Assembly: GCF_014251695.1 (NCBI RefSeq)
Contig: NZ_CP059195.1
Span: 124,001-188,000, forward strand
DNA: 64,000 bases
Source: Blattabacterium cuenoti
Lineage (GTDB): Bacteria > Bacteroidota > Bacteroidia > Flavobacteriales > Blattabacteriaceae
Direction of reading: 5' to 3'
In this document: piece after piece, positions 57,368-64,000 of the stretch
Layout of the letters: every line of letters starts with the position of its first letter
How positions within the stretch are numbered: the stretch's first letter is position 1
Notes under the pieces: generated by a model
Seen by the model: only the letters and a program-made list of their open reading frames with translations
The model's database searches: none
What the model was told of the DNA's origin: nothing
Translations under genes and position numbers: made by a program

Positions 57368-58471
57368 ATGGAAGTGTTTGTTAGAGATATAGCTAATATA
57401 TTAGAAAATATAGCACCTCTAGAATATGCGGATTCTTATGATAACGTAGGATTAATAGTAGGATCATTTCATAAAAAAGTAAAAAATGTACTGATTACTT
57501 TAGATCTAACTGAAGAAGTCTTTTATGAATCTATCAACAAAAAATGTGATTTGATAATTTCTTTTCATCCTATCATTTTTAAATCTATTAAAAATATAAC
57601 TGGTAAAACATTTTCAGAAAGAGTCATAATTCATGCGTTAAAAAACGATATATCTATTTATGTAATTCACACGAATTTAGATGTCATGTGGGAAGGTCCT
57701 TCTTCTTATATTTCCAAATTATTACAAATAAATAGAGAAAAAGTTCTTTTTCCAAAAAAAGAAACCATAAAAAAATTAGTTACTTATGTTCCCGTTTTTT
57801 ATGCTGAAAAAGTTAGAAATGCTTTATTTGAAGCAGGAGCTGGTAATATTTCTAATTATAGTCATTGTAGTTATAATTTCGAAGGGTATGGAAGTTATAT
57901 GGGAAATAAAAAAACTAAACCTTTTTTTGGTAAAAAAGAAATTTTTCATATGGAAAAAGAAACTTGTATTAGCGTACTTTTTCCTGATTATAAACTGAAT
58001 ATAATAAAAAATGCACTATTTCAAAATCATCCTTATGAAGAAGTAGCTTACGAAATTTATAATATTGAAAATATCAATCCTTATATAGGAATAGGTTTTA
58101 TAGGAAATTTAATAGAAAAAATGAATGAATATGATTTTCTTCTTTTTATAAAAAAAAAAATGAATATTCCTTGTCTTAGACATTCTAATTTTATAGAAAA
58201 GAAAATTCAAAAAATAGCTATGATTACAGGGTCAGGACGTTTTGGAATAGAATCTGCTATCAAAGAAAAAGCTGATGTTTTTATCTCCTCAGATTTAAAA
58301 TATCATGATTTTTTTAAATATGAAAAAAAAATATTAATTGTAGATGTAGGACATTATGAATCTGAAAAGTTTACTAAAAATTTACTGAAATCTTTTTTAG
58401 ATAAAAATTTTACTTCTATTTCTATTTATGAATCGGAAGTTCATACTAATCCAGTTAAATATTTTTATTAA
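57368..58471 (+). CDS. Nif3-like dinuclear metal centre protein
   Basis: A 367-residue member of the NIF3/YbgI (DUF34) family; hexameric metal proteins of uncertain chemistry, sometimes listed as GTP cyclohydrolase I type 2. Metal-binding residues fall in the N-terminal half (ISFHPIIFKSIKN, VIHTNLDVMWEGPSSY) and the C-terminal half (AMITGSGRFGIESAIKEKADVFISSD, VDVGHYESEKF). The middle (about 130-235) is the PII-like insert domain seen in longer family members. First gene of nif3 - coiled-coil protein - thioredoxin-like; the next ATG is 2 bases after its stop. Confidence 0.88.
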   Translation: MEVFVRDIANILENIAPLEYADSYDNVGLIVGSFHKKVKNVLITLDLTEEVFYESINKKCDLIISFHPIIFKSIKNITGKTFSERVIIHALKNDISIYVIHTNLDVMWEGPSSYISKLLQINREKVLFPKKETIKKLVTYVPVFYAEKVRNALFEAGAGNISNYSHCSYNFEGYGSYMGNKKTKPFFGKKEIFHMEKETCISVLFPDYKLNIIKNALFQNHPYEEVAYEIYNIENINPYIGIGFIGNLIEKMNEYDFLLFIKKKMNIPCLRHSNFIEKKIQKIAMITGSGRFGIESAIKEKADVFISSDLKYHDFFKYEKKILIVDVGHYESEKFTKNLLKSFLDKNFTSISIYESEVHTNPVKYFY

Positions 58472-58473
58472 TT

Positions 58474-59265
58474 ATGGGCCATAAAATACAAGAAGTAGTC
58501 ACTGTAGTAGATAAATTGAGAGCATTATACAATCTTCAATTAATAGATTCTCGTATAGATGAAATACGAAAATTCCGAGATAATATTCCTATGGAAATAA
58601 AAAGTCTAGAAGAAGAACTAGACCAAATCAAAAAAAACTTAGAAAATATTCATGAAAATATTCTTTCTATAAAAGAAAATATAAATAAGAAAAAAAAAAA
58701 TATAAAATCTTCAGATATATTGATCAATAAATATGAAAAACAAAAAGATCATATCAAAAATCATAAAGAATTATATTCTTTAGATAAAGAAATTGATTAT
58801 CAAAAATTAGAAATTCAATTATATAAAAAAAGAATTAAGGAATTAAATCTTCAAATTTATAAAATGGAAGAAATCCTAAAACAAAAAGAAGATTTATTAA
58901 AAAATAAAGAGGAACATCTTTTTCATAAGAAAAAAGAATTAAATAATATTCTTTTAAAAAATGATAAAGAAGAACAAATTTTATTAGATAAATCTTTATT
59001 TTTTTACAAAAAGGTAGATAATGGTTTATTGAAGACTTATCAAAGAATCAGAAATGGAGTTAAAAACGGTGTAGCTATTGCTCCAGTTCTAAGAGGAGCT
59101 CCATTGGGTTCTTATCTAGCAATCACTCCTCAAAAATATTCTGAACTCATGCAACGTAATAAACTTTTAATAGATGAACATAGTGGAAGAATATTAATAG
59201 ACGCGGAATTAGCTGAGGAAGAAAAGAAAAAATTTTTTATTTTTTGTTCTAAAAAAAAATTATAG
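58474..59265 (+). CDS. Coiled-coil protein of the C4-type zinc-ribbon family, cysteines lost
   Basis: 263 residues. About 25-190 is a long Lys/Glu/Ile coiled coil beginning LRALYNLQLIDSRIDEIRKF, typical of the family annotated as zinc ribbon domain protein C4-type. The C-terminal domain keeps the family frame (YQRIRNGVKNGVAIAPV, LIDEHSGRILIDAELAEEE), but the positions normally held by the two CxxC pairs read PLGS and DEHS, so no zinc site remains. Pairing with nif3 is conserved in many bacteria. Function unknown; it could be a tethering or RNA-binding partner of the Nif3 protein. Confidence 0.82.
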   Translation: MGHKIQEVVTVVDKLRALYNLQLIDSRIDEIRKFRDNIPMEIKSLEEELDQIKKNLENIHENILSIKENINKKKKNIKSSDILINKYEKQKDHIKNHKELYSLDKEIDYQKLEIQLYKKRIKELNLQIYKMEEILKQKEDLLKNKEEHLFHKKKELNNILLKNDKEEQILLDKSLFFYKKVDNGLLKTYQRIRNGVKNGVAIAPVLRGAPLGSYLAITPQKYSELMQRNKLLIDEHSGRILIDAELAEEEKKKFFIFCSKKKL

Positions 59266-59268
59266 ATC

Positions 59269-59823
59269 ATGGTACGAACTTATTCTTCTAATGAAATTAA
59301 AATTAAAATTAAAGATTTTGAATTATTAGAAGTTTCTTCAGGAAAGAAGAAATTTTTAAAAAGTTATTTTTTAAATAAAGCAACTGTAATAATGTTTATT
59401 TGTAATCATTGTCCGTATGTTAAACATATTAATACAGAATTAATTCGTTTAGCTAATGATTACATATCAAAAAATATTTCATTTTTAGCCATAAATTCTA
59501 ATGACGTTAAAAAGTATCCGGAAGACTCTCCAGAAAATATGAAAAAAGTATATCATAAATTAGGTTATACTTTTCCTTATTTTTTTGATGAAACACAGGA
59601 GGTGGCTAAATATTATTGTGCAAAATGTACTCCTGAATTTTTTATATTTTCCGGAAAGGGAAATTTATGTTATCATGGACAATTAGATGATTCTAGACCC
59701 GGAAATAACATACCTGTAACAGGTTTTGATGTAAGAAATACATTGCAAAACATTTTAAATGGAAAAAAAATATATCCAATAGTTAAATTAAGTTACGGGT
59801 GTAATATCAAATGGAAAACATAA
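59269..59823 (+). CDS. Thioredoxin-fold (redoxin/AhpC-TSA type) protein
   Basis: A 184-residue single thioredoxin-fold domain without a signal peptide. The active-site-like CxxC is in MFICNHCPYVKHINTELIRL at about 44-63, followed by FLAINSNDVKKYPEDSPENM and a conserved cis-Pro region CAKCTPEFFIFSG. The family (thioredoxin-like with CNHCP) is widespread in Bacteroidota; the substrate is unknown, perhaps peroxide or disulfide reduction. The stop overlaps the convergent nrnA by 17 bases. Confidence 0.85.
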   Translation: MVRTYSSNEIKIKIKDFELLEVSSGKKKFLKSYFLNKATVIMFICNHCPYVKHINTELIRLANDYISKNISFLAINSNDVKKYPEDSPENMKKVYHKLGYTFPYFFDETQEVAKYYCAKCTPEFFIFSGKGNLCYHGQLDDSRPGNNIPVTGFDVRNTLQNILNGKKIYPIVKLSYGCNIKWKT

Positions 59824-60823
59824 AATTTTTATAATAATTTGGAATAATATTTAAAAAATATTCTATAGTTTCAGACAAACTTTTTTCTGATATACCTCCT
59901 GCTGCATTTTTATGTCCTCCCCCTCCAAAATACTTTCTAGAAAATATGTTTACATCAAAATTTCCTATCGAACGAAAGGATATTTTAATGGGAGATTTTT
60001 CTTTTTCTTCAAAAAAGAAAACGGAAAAAATAATATTTTTAATGCCTAATCCATAAGTAATAATTCCATCTGTATCTCCTTGTTTATATGAATAAAAATT
60101 TAAATCCGAAGCTTTAATGCTCGTATAAGCCGTCCTACATTTTTTAATGATTATTAATTTTTTCAAGGCTTTAGATAATAATTTTAATCTGTTTTCATTA
60201 TATTTTTCTCGTAAATGATCATAAATATAATTTAGATCAATTCCTTTCTCTATTAATCTTCCGGCAATAAAATGAGTTTCTGAGGTCATAGAAGGAAAAC
60301 GAAAAAATCCAGTATCAGTCATTAATCCTACATATAAACACGTAGCTATTTTTTTATCTATTTTATCTAAATTATTCATATCTGATATGAATCGAAAGAC
60401 TAAAATACTGGTAGCTGCTACTGTAGAATCGGAAAACATAAAATCAAAACAAAATGGAAAAGGATGATGATCAATTAATATTTTTTTTGCTTTTGAGCAT
60501 GAAAAAAAATATTTTATATTATTTATTCTTGACAGATTATTAAAATCTATCAAAAAGATATAATCAGAATTTACAATTTTTTTTTCAACTAAAGATTGTG
60601 TTTTTTTGGAAAAGACAAGAATATCCTCAGTTCCAGGGATCCATTGAAAAGACTCAGAATATTCTGTTGGAGATATTAAATCCACATCATGTTTTAATTT
60701 TCTAAAATAAAATAAAAGAGCTAAAGAAGATCCTAAAGCATCTCCATCTGGATTATTATGAGGCAATAGTACAATTTTTTTTTTATTTATTCCATTTATA
60801 TTAGAAAATAACATATATGTCAT
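59807..60823 (-). CDS. nrnA: DHH-family oligoribonuclease / pAp phosphatase
   Basis: Degrades nanoRNAs and/or 3'-phosphoadenosine 5'-phosphate. It has 338 residues. DHH-superfamily motifs are HNNPDGDALGSSLALL (about 22-37), FLIDFNNLSR, LIDHHPFPF (the DHH motif) and the C-terminal DHHA1 glycine loop GGGGHKNAAGGIS. It overlaps cca by 4 bases in the leftward tsaC-cca-nrnA unit. The balance between RNA and pAp activity cannot be read from sequence. Confidence 0.9.
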   Translation of the reverse strand: MTYMLFSNINGINKKKIVLLPHNNPDGDALGSSLALLFYFRKLKHDVDLISPTEYSESFQWIPGTEDILVFSKKTQSLVEKKIVNSDYIFLIDFNNLSRINNIKYFFSCSKAKKILIDHHPFPFCFDFMFSDSTVAATSILVFRFISDMNNLDKIDKKIATCLYVGLMTDTGFFRFPSMTSETHFIAGRLIEKGIDLNYIYDHLREKYNENRLKLLSKALKKLIIIKKCRTAYTSIKASDLNFYSYKQGDTDGIITYGLGIKNIIFSVFFFEEKEKSPIKISFRSIGNFDVNIFSRKYFGGGGHKNAAGGISEKSLSETIEYFLNIIPNYYKNFMFSI

Positions 60824-62238
60824 TTTTTTTTAAATCCCAATTCTTCTCCTTTTTTTAACATAATAAAATAAGCAGAATGAAAATTATTTGATATTTTTCC
60901 TTCTAAAATAGAATCTTTAACAAAATTTTTTATAATTCCTATTTCTTTACATGGATCAATATGAAAGGCCTTCATTATATCATTTCCAGATATAGGGGAT
61001 TTCCAGTTTTGAATCCTATCTTTTTCTTCTAATTTTCTAATTCTTTCCATAAGAAGATAAATATTTTTTTTATATTGATTTTTCTTCTCTACATTATTAG
61101 TAGTAATATCAGCGATACATAATTTCATGAGATCTTCTAAATCGTTTCCTATATCAAATAATAATCTACGTATAGCAGAATCACTAGTATTAGTTCCTAT
61201 TAATGCAATAGGTCTATAACTATACTGAATCATTTTTTTCACATATTTCATAGAAGAACCTTTTGGCAGCTTTAAACGTTTGAATATATTTGTAATCATT
61301 TTAGATCCTACAAATTCATGAGCATGAAAAGACCATCCTATTTTTGGAACAAATTTTTTTGTATAAGTTTTTCCTATATCATGAAGTAATGCTACCCATC
61401 TTAACAAAAGAGAATTGTTTTTTGTCTGACTAATATTATCTACTACTTGCAAAGTATGATAAAAATTATCTTTGTGTTTATATCCATTCTTTTCTTCTAT
61501 TCCTTTTAACGAAACTAATTCCGGTAATATGATTGATAATAATCCAGATTGATATAATAAAAATAAACCCATAGAAGGTTTTTTAGATAGTAAAATTTTG
61601 TTAAATTCTTCTACAATTCTTTCTGTAGAAACGATATTTATTCTATCCTTATTCTTTTGAATTGATTGAAAGGAAGATTTTTCAATCTCAAACTGTAATT
61701 GAGTAGAAAATCGTATAGCTCTCATCATTCTTAGTGGATCATCAGAATAAGTAATATTTGCATCTAATGGAGTTCTTAATATTTTTTTTTTTAAATCTGA
61801 AAATCCTCCAAATGGATCGATCAATTCTCCATAATTATCACGGTTTAAACTAATAGCTAAAGCATTGATTGTAAAATCTCTTCTATTTTGATCATCTTGT
61901 AATGATCCCAACTCTATAACAGGTTTTCTACTAAAAAAATGGTAAGATTCTTTTCTTGATCCGACAAATTCTATTTTTTGATTATTATATTCTAACATAG
62001 CTGTTCCAAAACGTTTAAATATTCTTATTTTAGGAGAAGGGATAATATTTTTAGAAACCTCTTTTGCTAATTTTATTCCTTCTCCTATAGTTAAAATGTC
62101 TAAATCTTTCGATTCCATTTTTCCAAGTAAAAAATCTCTAACATAACCTCCTATTACATAACTTCTTTGTTTTATTTTTTTAGCAGAAATACTTACAATA
62201 CGAAATATTTTTTTATGAACAGCAGATGATAAATTCAT
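60820..62238 (-). CDS. cca: CCA tRNA nucleotidyltransferase with HD domain
   Basis: Adds or repairs CCA at tRNA 3' ends; none of the three tRNA genes in the window encodes CCA, so the enzyme is required. It has 472 residues. The nucleotidyltransferase core has YVIGGYVRDFLLG and KDLDILTIG (metal Asp pair), QDDQNRRDFTINALAI, then DPLRMMRAIRFSTQL. An HD phosphohydrolase-like domain begins at RWVALLHDIGKTYTK. It lies 6 bases downstream of tsaC and overlaps nrnA by 4 bases. Confidence 0.93.
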   Translation of the reverse strand: MNLSSAVHKKIFRIVSISAKKIKQRSYVIGGYVRDFLLGKMESKDLDILTIGEGIKLAKEVSKNIIPSPKIRIFKRFGTAMLEYNNQKIEFVGSRKESYHFFSRKPVIELGSLQDDQNRRDFTINALAISLNRDNYGELIDPFGGFSDLKKKILRTPLDANITYSDDPLRMMRAIRFSTQLQFEIEKSSFQSIQKNKDRINIVSTERIVEEFNKILLSKKPSMGLFLLYQSGLLSIILPELVSLKGIEEKNGYKHKDNFYHTLQVVDNISQTKNNSLLLRWVALLHDIGKTYTKKFVPKIGWSFHAHEFVGSKMITNIFKRLKLPKGSSMKYVKKMIQYSYRPIALIGTNTSDSAIRRLLFDIGNDLEDLMKLCIADITTNNVEKKNQYKKNIYLLMERIRKLEEKDRIQNWKSPISGNDIMKAFHIDPCKEIGIIKNFVKDSILEGKISNNFHSAYFIMLKKGEELGFKKK

Positions 62239-62244
62239 ATCCGT

Positions 62245-62823
62245 CTACATACGTAATATTTTGACCTGATTGGAGACTATTTTTATAATAGAAGAACTAC
62301 TATACTTAGCTTTTTCTTTTCTACGAAAATTAACAACATAATCAGTTTTATTTAAAATAGAAGGACTAATTTCAGAAAAAGATTTAGGAGTTACTAATCC
62401 TGATAAATTAGCAGAAGTAGAAATAATGGGTCTATCCAAATTTTTTATCAAGCAAATACAAAAAGGATCATGTGTTAAACGAATAGCTAAAGTATTATCT
62501 TGTATAAAAAAATTGGATGCTATTTTTTTAGTATTTTCGTATACTATAGTAATAGGTTTATCTTTTTTTATAATATTTTCTACAATAATTCTTTTAGTCA
62601 AAAAAGAAATTTTTCCTACCAATTGAGACAAACGATCTAGACTTTCTACCAAAAGAATCATAGATTTATAAATATTTCTATTCTTGATTTCATATATTTT
62701 TTTTATGGCTTGTATATTAAATGCATCACATCCCAATCCCCATACAGTATCTGTAGGATACAATAAACTTTTTCCTTTTTTTAATATATCTACACTTTTT
62801 TCTATTTCTACGTTAAAAGACAT
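62245..62823 (-). CDS. tsaC: Threonylcarbamoyl-AMP synthase (TsaC/Sua5/YrdC)
   Basis: Makes threonylcarbamoyl-AMP from threonine, bicarbonate and ATP for the t6A modification of ANN-decoding tRNAs. It has 192 residues, the short YrdC form without the Sua5 domain. LLYPTDTVWGLGCDAFN at about 20-36, KPITIVYENTKKIA, LAIRLTHDPFC and PIISTSANLSGLVTPKS match the family. It leads the leftward tsaC-cca-nrnA unit, 6 bases after dapD, so all four may be co-transcribed. Confidence 0.93.
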   Translation of the reverse strand: MSFNVEIEKSVDILKKGKSLLYPTDTVWGLGCDAFNIQAIKKIYEIKNRNIYKSMILLVESLDRLSQLVGKISFLTKRIIVENIIKKDKPITIVYENTKKIASNFFIQDNTLAIRLTHDPFCICLIKNLDRPIISTSANLSGLVTPKSFSEISPSILNKTDYVVNFRRKEKAKYSSSSIIKIVSNQVKILRM

Positions 62824-62829
62824 TTTAAT

Positions 62830-63642
62830 TTATAAATTATGGGTTCTTAATGCTTCATTTAAAGATATTTTTTTATTTGTACTTTCTTTCCTTTTTCCTA
62901 TGATCATTGAACATGGGACATTATATATCCCTGAAGTAAATTTTTTTGGATAAGATCCAGGAATGACTACAGAATATTTTGGAATTATACCCTTTATTTC
63001 AATAGGTTTTTCATGAGTGACATCAAAAATTTTAGTAGAGGCTGTGAGTACAACATTTGCTCCTAGAACAGCACCTTTTTTTATCAAAACTCCTTCTACT
63101 AAAATACATCTAGATCCAATAAAAACATCATCTTCAATAATAACTGGATTCCCTTGTAAAGGTTCTAAAACCCCTCCTATTCCTACCCCTCCACTTACAT
63201 GAACGCCACTTCCAATCTGAGCGCAACTACCCACTGTAGCCCATGTATCTATCATAGTATTTTTTCCTATATATGCGCCTATATTGACATAAGATGGCAT
63301 AAGGATTACTCCAGGTGATATATACGAACCATAACGTGCTATAGCATGAGGAACTACACGAATTCCTTTTTCCTTAAATTTATTTTTTATAGGAATTTTA
63401 TCATAAAATTCTAATGGACCTAATTCTATTGTGTTCATATTTTGAACATAAAAATACATAATAATAGCTTTTTTAACCCATTCATTTACTATCCATTTTC
63501 CATTTAAATAATTAGAGACTCTAACTGCCCCAGTTTCTAAATGGGCAAGAACCTGAAGAACTACATTTTTTATATTTTCATCAGTGGGCCATATATTTTT
63601 TTTATTCCAAGCTTTATCTATTTCTAATTTTAGCTTATTCAC
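62830..63642 (-). CDS. dapD: 2,3,4,5-tetrahydropyridine-2,6-dicarboxylate N-succinyltransferase
   Basis: Succinylase-branch step to diaminopimelate, needed for lysine and peptidoglycan. From the GTG at 63642 it has 270 residues, the family's usual size (E. coli 274), starting with the expected LKLEIDKAWNKKN. The open frame reaches a TTG at 63696, but that would precede the likely promoter. A helical N-terminal domain (about 1-100) is followed by a left-handed beta helix of hexapeptide repeats with GAYIGKNTMIDTWATVGSCA and ISGG-type turns (VHVSGGVGIGGVLEP). It leads tsaC-cca-nrnA. Confidence 0.94.
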   Translation of the reverse strand: MNKLKLEIDKAWNKKNIWPTDENIKNVVLQVLAHLETGAVRVSNYLNGKWIVNEWVKKAIIMYFYVQNMNTIELGPLEFYDKIPIKNKFKEKGIRVVPHAIARYGSYISPGVILMPSYVNIGAYIGKNTMIDTWATVGSCAQIGSGVHVSGGVGIGGVLEPLQGNPVIIEDDVFIGSRCILVEGVLIKKGAVLGANVVLTASTKIFDVTHEKPIEIKGIIPKYSVVIPGSYPKKFTSGIYNVPCSMIIGKRKESTNKKISLNEALRTHNL

Positions 63643-63673
63643 TTTTATATTTATTAGTTTACAAGAAACGAAA

Positions 63674-63681
63674 CAAAAGTA
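63674..63681 (-). promoter_or_regulatory. Possible -7 box (TACTTTTG) for dapD
   Basis: On the minus strand TACTTTTG matches TAnnTTTG, and a TTG (63704-63702) lies 20 bases upstream, the spacing expected for the -33 element. This is the best-formed promoter candidate in the window. A second overlapping match (TATTTTTG, 63690-63683) sits just upstream. It supports the dapD start at 63642 over the TTG at 63696. Confidence 0.42.
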
Positions 63682-63715
63682 GCAAAAATAAAACAAGATA
63701 ACAAGTATATATACA

Positions 63716-64000
63716 ATGGGAAAAATATTAGGAATAGATTATGGAAAAATTATCACGGGTTTATCTATCACAGACGACCAAAAAATATTTGCATTTGGAC
63801 TCAATGCTGTTCCAACTAAAAATTTAATGAATTTTTTAAAATATTTTTTAGTTGATGAGAAAATAGAAAAAATCGTTATAGGATTGCCAAAAAAATTGAA
63901 TAATAAAAAAGAAGTTTTAATAGAAACAGAAATTCAGAAGTTTATGAATAAATTTCATATAAGATATCCTCACATCATGATTGAAAGATTAGATGAACGT
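63716..64000 (+). CDS. ruvX: Putative pre-16S rRNA nuclease / RuvX (YqgF), partial
   Basis: The first 95 residues are visible, running off the right edge. The RNase H-like fold opens GKILGIDYGKIITGLSITD, where the conserved family Asp is in GIDYG, and continues with KIVIGLPKKLNNKKE (the family's VVGLP-type motif). Homologues process 16S rRNA 5' ends and were first named Holliday junction resolvases. It is divergent from dapD by about 70 bp. Confidence 0.92.
   Translation, partial: MGKILGIDYGKIITGLSITDDQKIFAFGLNAVPTKNLMNFLKYFLVDEKIEKIVIGLPKKLNNKKEVLIETEIQKFMNKFHIRYPHIMIERLDER

Noticed and set aside
62830-63696. TTG start for dapD at 63696
   Set aside because: It would add 18 hydrophobic, Cys-rich residues not found in the family and lies upstream of the likely promoter; the GTG at 63642 gives normal length.

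Overview
The window is extremely AT-rich (by eye about three quarters A+T, with homopolymer runs up to 13 bases) and gene-dense. It holds no insertion sequences, phage genes, CRISPR arrays or paralogous families. Flavobacterial marker genes (the L28-L33-DUF4295-ftsY block, DUF4293 beside rho, a CTC/L25 ribosomal protein, archaeal-type ProRS) combine with a urease gamma-beta fusion and near-complete amino-acid and nucleotide biosynthesis. This fits a reduced, vertically inherited endosymbiont of the Bacteroidota, very probably Blattabacterium of cockroaches. The genus is inferred from gene content and not tested.

Layout. 0-9.1 kb: housekeeping genes (ftsY partial, DUF4295, rpmG, rpmB, yebC, RNase P RNA, tRNA-Ser, rmuC, initiator tRNA, rho, DUF4293, prfA, accC-accB-rpmF). 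9.2-17.8 kb: proS, a divergent pyrimidine pair (pyrD and a fused OPRT/ODC), marC, a frameshifted rnpA, fbp, plsC, rnhA, a TrmH-type methylase and dCMP deaminase. 17.8-25.3 kb: tRNA-Leu, urease structural genes (ureAB, ureC) and thrABC. 25.3-36.6 kb: thyA, prs-rplY-tadA, dedA, a small membrane ORF, aroB, gyrA, a Prc/CtpA protease, surE and ruvB. 36.7-51.8 kb: a one-strand purine block purA-purB-purL-purE-purC-purF-purM-purN-purH-purD-guaA. 51.8-64 kb: accD, fba, an AddA-like helicase, lipA, a nif3 operon, nrnA-cca-tsaC, dapD and ruvX (partial).

Functional logic. Urease would release ammonia from host urea. That nitrogen can feed threonine, diaminopimelate/lysine (dapD), aromatic amino acids (aroB), purines (purA-guaA plus prs) and pyrimidines (pyrD, UMP synthase, thyA). 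accB, accC and accD are scattered pieces of acetyl-CoA carboxylase; accA is absent here. fbp and fba point to gluconeogenic carbon flow. Many convergent genes overlap or lie within 20 bp of each other and I found no strong intrinsic terminator, so Rho (encoded here) may do most termination.

The only stretches over 300 bases without an intact ORF are 2057-2365 (RNase P RNA) and 13756-14130 (the broken rnpA). The 278-bp gap before thrA holds a possible promoter box and a hairpin.

I do not see a clearly new multi-gene system such as a defence island, secretion system or toxin cluster. The most interesting observations are: (1) RNase P, whose RNA gene is wedged between the yebC stop codon and a tRNA-Ser and whose protein gene is frameshifted at an A10 run; (2) a pyrimidine module with a eukaryote-like UMP synthase fusion beside a class 1A dihydroorotate dehydrogenase; (3) long in-frame poly(A) tracts in several genes; (4) a GyrA with valine at the quinolone-contact position.
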